From Oegoconia quadripuncta (lineage: Eukaryota > Arthropoda > Insecta > Lepidoptera > Autostichidae): a stretch of 64,000 bases of DNA. The DNA lies in NCBI GenBank assembly GCA_949316235.1, contig OX438744.1, positions 34,902,778-34,966,777 on the forward strand, given 5' to 3'. The position numbers and the translations under genes were made by a program. Positions 1-11,660 of the stretch are shown one piece after another. Under the pieces are notes generated by a model, which worked only from the letters and a program-made list of their open reading frames with translations, did no database searches and was not told the origin of the DNA. Within the stretch, counting starts at the first letter, position 1. Each line of letters begins with the position of its first letter.

Positions 1-138
1 TATATATGTATTTATTTCCAAAAAAAATGTATTTGTATAGTTTATCAACCTTCTGGTATCCATAACACAAGCCTGTGCTTAAATGCTTACTGTGGACCTA
101 GATGGCGCTGTGTGTATGTGTAAAGATATTTTTTTTTT
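1..138 (+). mobile_element. SINE family B, 3' fragment at window start
   Basis: tatgtatttatt ... gtatccataacacaagc and gtggacctagatgg match the 3' half of family B. The 5' half lies before the window or is lost. Confidence 0.55.
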
Positions 139-945
139 AATTCTTCTCTAAAAGGTAAAGTCGCCCTCCGCGTCTCTCTGTTTGTGAGCTTAGTTGTTAT
201 AAACTACACAATGGATTTTAGTACAGTTTTCACTATCATTTAGAGATTTTCTTCCGGAGGGTTAGTATGTATAATACAAGTGATAATTTTATTTTTAAAT
301 CTACGCGGAAGAAGTCGCGAGCGGAAAGCTAGTTTAATGTAAACCAAACGAAAAGCCTTATTTAGCGACCTCTGTGTAAGCAAGGCAGTACTTTTTGGTC
401 GTCGTCACCTAAATCCGTCACTGTCTGCACACATCGAATACCTCGCGACAACCGACAACCGCCCGAGGCGCCCTCTATTTCAGCGGGGAAATATTATTTC
501 ACACATTAGTACGTGCGTGACGTAGGCAGCGACAATAGGAAATTATTTTCTTTTTTTTTCTCTCAGGGGATTTTTGTGTAGGTACTCTTTGGTTCTTGGC
601 TGCCATGGAATTTTAGCATTATATTTATCGTTGATAACTTGGAAATTGGATACAAATTCTCCGAACACTTGCTGTGGCTACCCGACTTCATTACAATATA
701 TTATTATCATTAAAACGTATGTGCTGTTCGGTTTCCAATATGGAAAAGCATTGAAGTAACATAGAGACAGCAAGCACGGGATGAGTCCCGTCTTAGGAGA
801 TACACATTTCAGTGGCGATGGGCTAATCACCTGATTCGTGGGCAATGTCCATGTTGTACATTTCTGTATATTTCTAAAGGTGAAATATATGTTTCTGTAT
901 ATTTCAAAAACGAAAACTGGTTTCCTCCACTAATACACTATTTTT
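139..945. other. No gene seen; CpG-richer patch at about 290-510
   Basis: Short open frames only. The patch at 290-510 contains many CG dinucleotides (gtcgcgagcgg; ctcgcgacaaccgacaaccg) and may be an old repeat or a 5' exon; nothing decides. Confidence 0.3.
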
Positions 946-1294
946 AACCGCCTCCGTGGCTCAATGTAAACAACACTGGGTTTACGATTCGAGGGTCGCG
1001 GGCTCAATCCCCAGCGGGGTACCTACATGTTTAGTACTCGGTTTGGTTGGTGGTAGGGCATTTTAAATGTCCACCTGGCTAGCTACCACCATCTTATCGC
1101 AAATCTGCCGCCAAACAGCAATGTTTATAGCATTATTGTGTTCCGGGTGTCAGAGATAAGATAGCCAGTGCGACAAATAATGGGGATTCCGGGTCAGTAT
1201 GCTTCCACCTTCGGCCTCATCTTCACTTAACATCAGGTGTGATTGAGGTCTTGACCTCAATGGTCAAGTGCTGACCTGTTGTGCATAAAAAAAA
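946..1294 (+). mobile_element. tRNA-derived SINE, family A
   Basis: It starts with a Pol III-like head (cgcctccgtggctcaatg, later gggctcaatcccc as B-box-like). It continues through a body seen in at least four other long copies (ggtggtagggcattttaaa; cttccaccttcg; cacttaacatcaggtg) and ends in an A run at 1287-1294. It overlaps no gene. Confidence 0.85.
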
Positions 1295-1310
1295 TCCATC
1301 ATAGCAATAG

Positions 1311-1681
1311 TTTTTTTTTTTCGTTTTATTCTCTCCTCTAGGAGAAGGCAAAGGGATCTAGCCCATAACAGCCATGTCTTATTTCTCTTATTTTTTCAGT
1401 CTGTAAGTCAGTCTCAGTCAAAACAAGTAATTCGTCATATACTTGGCGTATACAGAGTCTAGTCACGGTCAAGTCATTCTTCAGTAAAGTGGCAGAATGC
1501 TTTACAAAAGATTTTGGCGGCTTCTTGTGGGAACCCGAAAGCTCCGTTACGCACTATAATTTCCACTTCCGTTTGCTGCACAATATTCTGCCATTATTAA
1601 GCTTCAAAAGTTAGAACGCACAAATTATAAGAATTATAAACAAAAATGCTACTTCACTCGCCGAGATCCCGCCAAAAAGCC
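1311..1681 (-). mobile_element. Family F retroposon copy
   Basis: It matches the 29.7-kb copy over its length: T run, ctcctctaggagaaggc, tatacagagtctagtcacgg, cactcgccgag and cgccaaaaagcc. About 30 bases are missing in the middle (after aatttccacttcc). It follows directly after a SINE A. No clear target duplication was seen. Confidence 0.82.
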
Positions 1682-2134
1682 GCTGTCATACCTTTGGTTA
1701 TGGAAAAATAAAGGCTAAATGTTGCCAGAAAATTTAAAAAGACTGACTTTGAATACCTGTAATTGGAAGTTTACTAAATTCCCGTACCTACGAGTAAGTT
1801 TCCTCGATCACGATTGATATAAAAGGCAATCCATGTACAGCGAAACCCCGTAAATTCGATTTACCGAATTTACCGTTCGCTTTCAACCGGAGTCCGGGAT
1901 CGTTCCGGGACTGTGCCACCAGTCCCAATGTTTTCGATCCCGCTAACTTAGTTACGACCGAAACCGGGGCTTCTTTTGTTTTACAACCATTTAACGGTTT
2001 ACCAGTGGCTGCAAAACCGGAATTGCCGGAATTTACTCAATTTGTCTCTGGTTATCTCGATTGGGCAACAACTATTCTCTTTTAGCGTTCGCTACCTCAT
2101 GACGAAAAAGGAACCCTTCCCTTCGCCTGCGTGG

Positions 2135-2335
2135 AGTAACTATGTCGCGGAAATTTGTTTATCCCGCGGGAACTACTCACTTTATCGGGATAAAAAATAT
2201 CCTATGTTTTAATCCAGGGTATGTTCTACGTATATACCAAATTTCATTCAAATCCGTTCATCCGTTTCGCCGTGATTGGGCAACAAACAGACAAACATCC
2301 AAATTTTCGCATTAATAATATTAGTTAGGTTCTGT
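2135..2335 (+). repeat. Dispersed 3'-end repeat, family D
   Basis: ttatcccgcgggaactactc, gataaaaaatatccta, ttaatccagggtatg, ccaaatttcattcaaatcc, and end ttcgcattaataatattag. It matches 14.6 and 23.7 kb. It is probably the tail shared by a lepidopteran LINE and its SINEs. Confidence 0.75.
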
Positions 2336-2551
2336 GACACGATTGAGCATCATAGAGATCCTGTAGCGTACAAGTGTCGGGACACGAAGGGCAGCATTGA
2401 AGATGCAGAGCTATTTTTTAGAATCAATCCCCTGCAAGTTATACGTTTGTTTTGGATACGTGAAAATATTCACAGCAGTAGTTTATGTACAAACGAAGTT
2501 AAAAACTGTCTCAGCCAAATAGTCTTTACAAATTAATTAGTAGTCGAAAAA

Positions 2552-2862
2552 CGAGCGTCGGTGGATCACTCGGTCAAGACTCGGTCTTCCTATTTGGAAG
2601 GTCCGGGTTCGATTCCCAGGCAGGCCATAGCAATGAGTTTTTAAAATTTTATTACTTATGTACATTTATCCGACTGCTCTTAAACGGTGAAGGGAAAACA
2701 GCGTGAGGAAAACGTGCATGCCTGAGAAATAGTCAAAGGCATGCGAAGTTCCCCAACGTGGTGGGCCAGCGTGGTGGATAATGGCCCATGCGCCCTCATT
2801 ATACGAGGGAAGGCCTATATCCCTGCAGTGGGATCTTTACGGCCTGAGATGATGAGTCGAAA
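2552..2862 (+). mobile_element. tRNA-derived SINE, family C
   Basis: ggatcactcggtcaagac (A-box-like), gggttcgattcccaggc (B-box), body tgcatgcctgagaaatag, gtgggccagcgtggtgg and gagggaaggcctatatcc, ending gatgatgag. Confidence 0.82.
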
Positions 2863-4989
2863 AATCCATAAAATATAATTTATGTTGAAAATTATTTATC
2901 AAACAACAAAAATTCCCCTTCTAAGTCCGTATATTGTGACGGACAAGTACGGAATCCTACACTGCTGGCACGACAGTTAGTAAGTTGTCAAAGTTGATAA
3001 CAGGAAATTGTGAGGAAAATCATTGGTTTCGTATTGAGATCTGTTTAAGCCGAAATACGTGACCCTATCGATTTTCTCGTTTTCTTATCAGAAGCGGTTG
3101 CCATCCAAAATGGCGACATGTCACGTCAAAAGGAGACAGTCGTTCCCGCCATTCGAGTCCTTGTTTATTTTTTTAGCCGCACACACAATTTCCTGTCTTT
3201 TATTTTTTTTTATATTTTTCGTCAGCTTGTATACTCTGTCCCCGCCCTATTATAAATGGTATTTGCTTCTGTAATGATCACTTAATCGAGGTGAAAGAAA
3301 GTAATTTGTTTTTTTATTTTTCTCGAGGCTGCGGTATTTTCTGTTTTATGCCTAATGCTAGTCTCTGGTGAAATATGAGCGTGATAAGAGGAATTTCGTT
3401 CGGTATAATTGTAATGGCTGTGGGTTATTTATAGTGGAAAGAACTCGTTATGTTTTAATGGTGACCACTATATTATGACTGGGCGTGGCTGGTCTAAAAA
3501 CAACCCTGTTTTAATGCCGTTCGTCGATTTGCATTTGATTGTTAGTTCAGTTCTACGATGGTGTGCTCAAATTAAACGAAACATAAGTATTATTTTTGTT
3601 AACATAAATAGGAAATTTAGATGTTCCCTGAACAATGTTGGAATACTTAAAGAGAAGTCATTAAAAAATTTGAAAGCTTTCTTTAAAATGTATTATCTTT
3701 TCTGTTGTGGAATAATGTCAGTGTATTTGTATTGTATTTTTTAATCACGACGGAGCGCAGAAGGCGAAGAAGGAAGGAATTGCGTCTGGAGTATGAAGCA
3801 GCATATTCGATGTAATAGAATATATTTCTGTTTCAGCTATTTGAGATAGGATAGTCTCCTATTAAGTACTACAGGAAATTTTACTTTTAATTTTTATAAG
3901 GCAGTAACCATCACAGTAGAAATGATGGTACCTATTAACATTTTTTTATTTTCTTTTTAACACAATATTGTGGGTATTGGGAACGTAAAAATGAGTGGTT
4001 ATTCGGTGTGTGCGCAAAAAAACAACACTGAATACCGAGCCCTGACTTGCACTTGACCGGTGTTTGGTACAGAACTCTACAATGGTAGGAAGCCAGCTAA
4101 ATATTTAATGTCCATGCCGCTCACACGGATAGTGGCAAAGCTCAAGTTACAGTCACCAACAAAAAAATGTTTTTAAAGATTCGTCACATATGAGTAAATA
4201 TTTGTATAATATGTATTATCTATGCGTACTGTATTTGCCTAATATTAGGTCCTTACCTATGAAATTGGCGTTTTGTAAGTATGAAGAATTTCATTAAGAC
4301 TGTTTTCTCCATACAAACATTTTTGTTTTTTTTTTCTGGGAACGGCAAATCCAAATTTAGCTAAACTTTGTGTGTATTATCGGTTATCGGATAACATTAA
4401 GTTAAGTATAGGCAGCGTTAATTTTTAAAAGTAACCGCTTTATAAAAGTTTCAGTGAATCTAAGAAATGATTATGGGCAGCACATGAAAAGAGCTGTTTA
4501 AATTTTTTTTATTATGTGATTTAGCCCAGAAATTAAAAATTATTTCATGTGAAACCTTGAAATAATATTCCATTTTCCAAATAAAAAACAAATTTGGATA
4601 TAGCTTTGAAAATCGCAGGAATTGGTACATATGATTAACGAAGAAAAAAAACTCTAATTTCATAGGTAAAGACCCAATATTAGTTATTTATTACCAAAAA
4701 ATGTTCTGCTAAATTGAGTTTCTGAGAATATGGTATTTACGAATTTTCTTATTATACCACCTACTCCCTTCTTTATCTCAAAACATTACCACCCTTTCTT
4801 GGACAGTCGGGTAAAAAAGGATGCGGTGATTTTAAAGCGCCCTCAATATTATTACCTGAATTTACAGCTTGAATATCTTTCATAAAATCAATACTTTGTT
4901 CGTGTTTTATTATTAAGTGCAAAGCTGACAGGCATTACCTACAAATTCAGAATAGGTAGTTCCTTATTTGGCTAAAAAGGCTTTTAAAT
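2863..4989. other. No supported feature
   Basis: AT-rich DNA with frequent stops on both strands. The open frames of 60-90 codons found here have no recognisable motif. Confidence 0.5.
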
Positions 4990-5125
4990 GGTGAACCGGA
5001 ACCTACTACTTAATGTGTCCTCCAAAGCACGGAGCCACACAGTCGCCCATCTAAGGAATAACCGCACCAGGCATTGCTTAACTTCGCTAATCGAAAACGA
5101 ATGCGCCAGCGCCACGAGTGCGTTC
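4990..5125 (-). mobile_element. 5S-rRNA-derived SINE fragment
   Basis: The minus strand reads tcgattagcgaagttaagc, aatgcctggtgcggttat and ccttagatgggcgac, i.e. the 5S internal control region, followed by a short body. The non-5S part is mostly absent. Confidence 0.7.
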
Positions 5126-5926
5126 ACATTAAACATCTTTAATGTCGGTTCCTGTTTTGCAACACTTGGCCAGGTACAGTCGTGATGATTTCTTTGTAAC
5201 CATCTATAATCCTCTGCGGGCTATGTTTTGAAACCATTTCGAAGTCGTGTACTCTTTAATTCTAGCTGGGAGGTCTCGAGTACTTAAAATATGGATTCTT
5301 TTTATTTAACAGTTGCCGCTTCTCACGGTGTTACTAATATGTTGCATATAATTTTTAGTCTTCTCAAGTGAAAAAAAAGAAAGGCCCTGAAACATACGTT
5401 CACGTCATAGGTAGAAAATATTCTATGCCTTTACGGCGGAACATAGCGCTCTAAGGATTTTGTAAGACCAAATGCTACCTGTGATTCACAATAAATGTAC
5501 TTTGACTTTGACTGACACATGTTCCAGGTAACTAGATACTTTGCTTATGTTCTGTATTGTAAAAATAATATAATCGTCTACTTGACGAGTTTAATAAATA
5601 ATAAAATTAAATGTCTTTTCAAGTTGTTCAGTTCTTAGTTCTTTCTAATGCCCAGACTCATGTTTTCCGGTATACTGACTCTACCATTGGTAAAGAGAAG
5701 GGGAAATTTTCTTTTCTAGTACTTTAATCTGGAATGTTGTAGTCCATTGTTTAAGGTATCTCTCACTATTCTGAGCTACAAAATTATTGACACACGTCTT
5801 AAGGTATCAAAGTTTAAAATAATTGGCCCGCCGAAAAAGCAACCTACTTCGGTCCAGTTATGTATTCTGTGCTGTCGAATATTTTGTGTGTCTATGCAAA
5901 TAGTTAAAGGTTTTGTCTATCTTTTT
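5126..5926. other. No gene; retroposon-tail remnant
   Basis: At 5486-5516 caataaatgtactttgactttg looks like the 3' tail of a retroposon. Nothing else was recognised. Confidence 0.4.
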
Positions 5927-6165
5927 TGGTGTAGTGGATTTGTGTAGTGGATAGTCACCCTGTCAGCGAAACCAACGGTTGCGGGTTCAAATCCCGCGAC
6001 GGGTAAATGTTTGTGTGATGAATATGAACATTTATTCCTGAGTCATGGATGTTTATATAAATATTTATGTATGTTTATCCGTTATCTAGTATCCATAGTA
6101 CAAGCTTTGCTTAGTTTGGGACTAGATGATTGGTGGTAAGTGTCCGAAATATTTATTTATTATTT
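5927..6165 (+). mobile_element. tRNA-derived SINE, family B
   Basis: Head ggtgtagtggatagtcaccc (A-box-like) and gcgggttcaaatcccgcg (B-box), body gtttgtgtgatgaatatgaac, atgtttatccgttatctag, gggactagatgattggtgg. The first bases carry a short local duplication (gtgtagtggatttgtgtagtgg). Confidence 0.87.
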
Positions 6166-8049
6166 ATCTTTTTGAGCAAGCGCTCACCCTGCACCTCTAT
6201 CTTATTTGGGGGGGCTGGCTATCTTATTTTAAATAACCGGACAATAATGTAATCAACATTGCTGCTTAGCAGACTTAGTAAGGTGGTGGTAGCTGATCAG
6301 AGGCCATTTAAAAATTTCTCTACCACTAAAATCTATTTATTATCAGCGTACATAGACTTCCAAATTTGCACCAATTCTTTTATCTGTATTCCGAAATAAA
6401 CACGACGACTAAACGTTATCTATGTGGCAGACTACTTGAAATGTTTATTGTCCCAGCTAGTTGGAAGACAACGCTATAGACAAGCAAAATAAAAAAACCT
6501 CTAAAAACAGACTAGGTACTCGTATGTTAATAATAACTGTGACTCTTTTTCAATATAACAGTTCAAAAGTATTTCTGACGTGACAGGCGCGGTGATCGAA
6601 TATCGTGCGGTGGTAACCGGAGCCGGCCGCGGTTGCAAGCGAACTCGCCGGAACTGTGCGGTCGGCTTCGGGTTTCGTGTTTTGTCTCAGATTCGATGTT
6701 TGGTTAGCTATTGTACCTAAAAGGTATTGGAAACTAACTGCTAGTCTCGTCACTAGGATATGGGATTAGTGCGGAAAGGTGAATTTGTGTTAGAAACAGA
6801 CTCAGCTACCCTATTAGAAGCGGTATGCAAAAACTTCCTTCAAAAAAATCCTGTGAACGGACTAAATGTGGCTTTATCGTTAATGATATGAATACAGGAA
6901 GAATGGTGGCGATTCGTATGTACACCAAGTAAACTAAACTAAAATCAGTTTTGGAGTGATGCCGTCGCATCGTACTGTACCAGGGAGAAAGAGACAGTAC
7001 TACTCTAAAACTGGTTTTAGTTTAGTTTGTCAACCAATCAATCACAATCAAACCTTTAATGTCAGTCCGGGTCTTAAAACCTTTAAAGATAAACCGGGTC
7101 AGTACGCTTCCACCTTCGACCTCATCTTTACTTATCATAAGGTGCGATTGAGGTCAAGTACCAACCCGTTGTGCATAAAAAAAAGTCGAATTTTGTAGGT
7201 TTATTCATCATCATTTTATTTAAGAGCCCTGCTTTTGTCGGTGTCGGTTTTTTCCATATCTCTCTGCTCTCCGCATTCCTCTTCACCTCCTGATACGACA
7301 CGACGTTCAACTTCTCTTTTATCTGCTGCATGGAGCTTATTTTCGATCTTCCTCTTTTTCTTTTCCCCTCTATTCCGTCTATTATGGTAGGTTTATTAAG
7401 TGCATAATGTTCACAAGAGATACCATCACGTAACTAAAAAGGGAAATGAAAGTGAGTAATTTTTCGATGTTTTGGTGAACAGCGCTCTTGAGTGTTATAA
7501 AGACGTCTTCTAATACAACCGCCTTCAATTAAAAACAACCACCGACTACTATTTATCTTCTTCCGATAGCAAATGTATTAATATGCCACCAGTGGTCAAC
7601 CACACACGCAACGCCTTCAATTACATAACTACGGTCGGTCATCGTCGAGGGTTAATACTTATTCATTCTGCTCGGGAGATTTATTCAGTCATGTTAATAA
7701 TAAAAAAATAATTTAGGTTTTTTTTGTTGTCTCTGTTCTAAGCGATGTACACACAGATAAACAAGACCTTACCTTGTGTGTGCCATCAGCCTTTCCCACC
7801 CACGTGATCAACAAAACTACCCTCAAAAGGACTACATTTTGCTGGCGCACTGTAAAGGGGCTGTCCCTTTACAACACGCGGTGAAATTTAGTGCGCAATT
7901 GTATATCACACACAACTACATAAGCCGGGTATATTTATTGCATAGGGGCACCCGCGAAACCTTTAACACTTAAAAAATAATTCAGCTACCTCGCGAAATA
8001 AACTACTGAGGGAGGGGTGGATCTCTACGATAGGCAGACGGGAAAGAGT
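6166..8049. other. No gene; GC/CpG-rich island at 6580-6710
   Basis: 6580-6710 is markedly CpG-rich (ggagccggccgcggttgc; actcgccggaactgtgcgg) in AT-rich surroundings. It is a possible promoter or untranslated first exon, but no core promoter or splice donor can be fixed. The rest, apart from the SINE fragment at 7095-7184, is featureless. Confidence 0.35.
7095..7184 (+). mobile_element. SINE family A, 3' fragment
   Basis: It reads cgggtcagtacgcttccac, then an A-rich end gttgtgcataaaaaaaag. Only the last 90 bases of the family are present. Confidence 0.7.
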
Positions 8050-8420
8050 CAAAATCAAAAAAATATTTATTTCGTAGGATAAAAATTATCACTTGAAAAC
8101 CTCACATTTTTTATCTTATTATTAAAGCTTTTGACATTATTGCTCATTCACAAAGCTAAGAGAAGAACGAGCAACAAACTCAAGGGTTGCTCTTTTAAAT
8201 AAGTCTGGGTTACTATTATATTGTATTGTATAATTAGACTGAATATCGCCGAGCGGTCTATGTCCATGCTTGCTTATTATCCAGATAGTCAGAAATTTTA
8301 TAGTAGCCTTTGGTAAATAATGTCTGTTTTATGATGGTTTTGAATTTATTTGAAGGTAAATTTTGAATGTCCACTAGAACCTTATTATAAAAGCGTATAC
8401 ATTGCCCCTTAAATTGTGGA
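8050..8420 (-). repeat. Dispersed repeat, family E
   Basis: tttcgtaggataaaaattatc, cacattttttatcttatt, gctcattcacaaagct, gaagaacgagcaac, gggttgctcttttaaataag and a tail region with tagcctttggtaaat. Copies occur at 15.5, 28.2, 28.7 and 51.3 kb. Confidence 0.72.
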
Positions 8421-8464
8421 TTGTTATAAAGAATTCCACGGGAGGGATTCCACCCCTATATAGT

Positions 8465-8692
8465 TAATATACCGAACATTCGCACTAAGAAGTTCGATTC
8501 TTCATTCATCATCCGAACAGCCAAGGCATGGAACTCCCTTTCGGCGTCAGTCTTTCCTGAATTCTACAACCTTGAGATCTTCAAGAGCAGAGTGAATAGG
8601 CATTTACTGAGATCGCGTGCTTCATCTCCGACCACATCGTCACTTTCCATCAGGTGAGATTGTGGTCAAACGAGAATCCAGTGAATCATAAA
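8465..8692 (+). pseudogene. LINE reverse-transcriptase C-terminal fragment
   Basis: A frame read from the plus strand gives [35 protein letters not shown] and [11 protein letters not shown], then tccatcaggtgagattgtgg and an A run. FDSSFI.RTA..WNSL.A..FP is the common end of a lepidopteran non-LTR retrotransposon ORF2. Only the last 70 codons or so are present. Confidence 0.8.
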
Positions 8693-9649
8693 AAAAAAAG
8701 AAATTATATTATTATTGTTAATAAATAATACAACAGCAGTTTTAAGCTATATCACTGCACTTGTGTTTGGTCTAATTATTTTTTAAAATTTTTGTTCATA
8801 CTGTTTTTGAAAGAGTTCACCGAGGGTGCACTGATCACTGACTATGGTCATTTGTTCCACACTTTCACTACTCGGTTTGATTGGAAGTGGTGTTTAGGAT
8901 TGCTTGCTCTTGGTGAGAGTGATAGCTTTATAGAGTGACCTCTTAGTCCCTTGTGTTTGTTCCTTACAATGTCACTCAAGCTTGGCATGTTGTAGTGATC
9001 ATGAAGGATTTTATAGGTCTCTATCAGATCACCGCTCTATATTTATAGAACATAAATAATAAATTACAAGAGTAACTTAAACATACCCTCTGTCATCTAC
9101 TTACTTAGTTTAGAAAGTGGCACAGGTTCGGACTGTGCGGTGGGAGAGTGCTCAAGATGCTGGCTGCATTACCTTGATGGTGGTTGTTTGAGCAAAGTAA
9201 ATGCTCTTATACAAATTAAGTTAATTAATAGGTATTTATAAAGCAAGAAACCCGACAGCATATTTTCTCTTCCCTTTCCGAAACGGTACTAGTTTGAACA
9301 TACAGTCTGATAAATGCATAATTTATCAGTACTATTATCAATAGAATCCAATAGTGGACACAACTCACCGGCAAGGTGGTTTGATGGTCTAATGAAGGTC
9401 GCACTTGGAATTCCGTTGACTCATGCACCAATAGTCTAACAAAATATGGCAATTTATTATGTGTATTTGAATAACATGTATCCAGAAAGAACGTGGTGTC
9501 CTAACTAGGTGAAATTATTTTACCTGTATTTTAGACCCTAGTGTCTCCCCTGCCTTATTGTTAAGGGTGATCCAAACAAACGAAACAAAAGATAATGAAG
9601 ACGTCCTTGCTGTATTAAAATCTTCTTCTATACCCTCTGCTATACCCAT

Positions 9650-9788
9650 ACACACAGCCACACCCACATACATAACCACCCACACCCACACAGACATTCA
9701 CACACACACACACTCCTCACCCACACAAACACGCCCATACACGTACACACACATGCACGCACATACCTATACACGTACACACACCCAT

Positions 9789-9853
<65 letters not shown>
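9650..9853. repeat. (CA)n microsatellite, impure to pure
   Basis: Impure CA-rich sequence (cacccaca, cgcgcaca) passes into a pure CA tract at about 9800-9853. Open frames on both strands here are repeat artefacts. Confidence 0.95.
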
Positions 9854-9856
<3 letters not shown>

Positions 9857-10025
9857 TCTATTCTATTTTGCAAGTTATATTTAACTCATATGATACCTAA
9901 TTGGATATGTTTCTTAACAAAGCCTTTAATTGTTATGGAAGAGCGAAAGCACCTGATACTGGTACTTAGGTACTTACTAGGTGTTTTCCACCCAAATATT
10001 AATTATGTAAAATCTTTGTTAAAGA

Positions 10026-10068
10026 AATAAAATATTTTGATTTTGATTTTGATTTTTGATTTTGATCT
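10026..10068 (+). repeat. (TTTGAT)n retroelement tail
   Basis: aaataaaatattttgatttt and further ttgattt units; the same tail motif ends the family E copy at 28.93 kb. Confidence 0.7.
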
Positions 10069-10409
10069 GCTATTCTCTTCTCTGTACGTCTCTGTACTTT
10101 AGTTTTAATTTGCCCCGTGTTTTACCTACATGTGTGTCATGTATAGGGGTAATAATTAATTCTACGCAGTGTTGTTCATTATTCTTATGGCTGCACAGTA
10201 ATATGTCAAACTTTATAATTGGCTATGTAATTTAATTTTAAGTAATATATAAAGATATAGTTGTAAAGTTTGTTGAAAAATAAATAAATATTAAACAAGC
10301 AATTGCACTATATATATACCTAACAACTAATAGTATATTTAGGTACATTGCTTCTTGATGAGAGTGTTGGGATGTATGTGTATGTGATTAAATATGGGTG
10401 ATGAATGTG

Positions 10410-10612
10410 AATGGGCAGCTTCGGGAAACTGCGCAACGTCCAAAATACCCTAGTGCTTGAAAACGAAAGTTCACTCAAAAGGGAGACAGACGAAATCACT
10501 GGATTTAGGCCGCTTACAACCGGTCACTCTGGAATTCTATGGGAGAAGCCTATATTCAGCAGTGGACACCCTGTTGATATGATGATGTTGAAATGTGATG
10601 ATGATAGTCTCT
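10410..10612 (+). pseudogene. LINE ORF2 extreme C-terminus, fragment
   Basis: Within this stretch one frame reads NRSLWNSMGEAYIQQWTPC and then stop, followed by gatatgatgatg. The W.SM.EAY.QQW ending is common to insect LINE ORF2 proteins. The sequence before it is not confidently assigned. Confidence 0.5.
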
Positions 10613-10982
10613 AGCTCGGGTTTATTATTACTGAAGTGCGGAGTGGCCGAAGTATTGTGTTCGTGCGAAGTATGTGTGACACGCCATTTGTCCGAAGCAC
10701 AGCCCTATTAAATCGGAGATATAAGCATATATGGTGATGAGGTTTCATTAAAATAAATGCTTGAAGTTCGACACGGGCAAAATGAACTCGTAACCCCCTT
10801 GAATAGGTCTAACAATTCAATGTCGTGTCTATAAAATTATCGTAAACATCGTACATTTCTTAAGAAAGCATCTGTCACGTCTACACAATAAATAAACATA
10901 TTCCCTTGAAAAACAATTCCAAATATTTGCCTTACCGATTTTTTACAGAAAAGTGAATATTGAGTTACAATAATTATCGATA

Positions 10983-11030
10983 ACTAGTGAACGCCCCGCG
11001 GCTTCGTCTTTCTCGAAGATATTTCACTAC
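10983..11030 (+). repeat. Family D head fragment
   Basis: actagtgaacgccccgcggc and ttcgtctttctcgaag resemble the head of the 14.6-kb copy; the rest is absent. Confidence 0.4.
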
Positions 11031-11227
11031 ACAGAACCTTTGTACAAGAAGCTGCCTGCGGCCTAACTTACCTTTTAAATTCTTTTTAGCTGTATAATCC
11101 TTGTCCTATAGTTTGTCCATAGAAATAGAGTTGACTGTACAATGCTGTACGTGCTGCCACAAAAGTATTAATATAGCTGGGTATATTTATTACGTCACAC
11201 ACATCTGAATATTTTTATTGAATTATT

Positions 11228-11660
11228 ATTATTAACTTCTTTATTGCACACAAAAATAAAATACAAAGAACATTTAACATAGACAATGAAGTGTACAAAG
11301 GCGGTCTTATCGCTGATAGCGATTTATTCCAGACAACCTCAGTTAAAGAAGCTTTTTAATAAGTCATTGGATAGTGCAAAGTAAAAGGTGAATAACTTTA
11401 AATATCAGCAGTTGCATAGACGATACATAGAAAATACAAGGTATAGTAGAATACTTACAAAGATAAACACTTACTAAAATAAACAAACCGTATAAATAAG
11501 TACAATAATAAAATACACATAAATATATATATAACAGTATATACAATTCATCAAAGAGATAAGTAATATTCCTTTAGACGCAGTTTAAACACTGCAAGCG
11601 ATTCTGCGTGAAGAATATTTTGTGATAGTGCATTCGACAACTGCGCAGCCGAATTGTTGT
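11228..11660 (-). repeat. LINE 3'UTR-like fragment
   Basis: ttctttattgcacacaaaaat, gtgtacaaaggcggtctta and tcgctgatagcgatttattcc resemble the 3' end of a lepidopteran LINE in minus orientation. No coding part is seen. The assignment is by recognition only. Confidence 0.5.

Noticed and set aside
9558..9884. 108-codon Thr/His-rich open frame and its antisense Cys/Val-rich frame
   Set aside because: Both are translations of the CA microsatellite.
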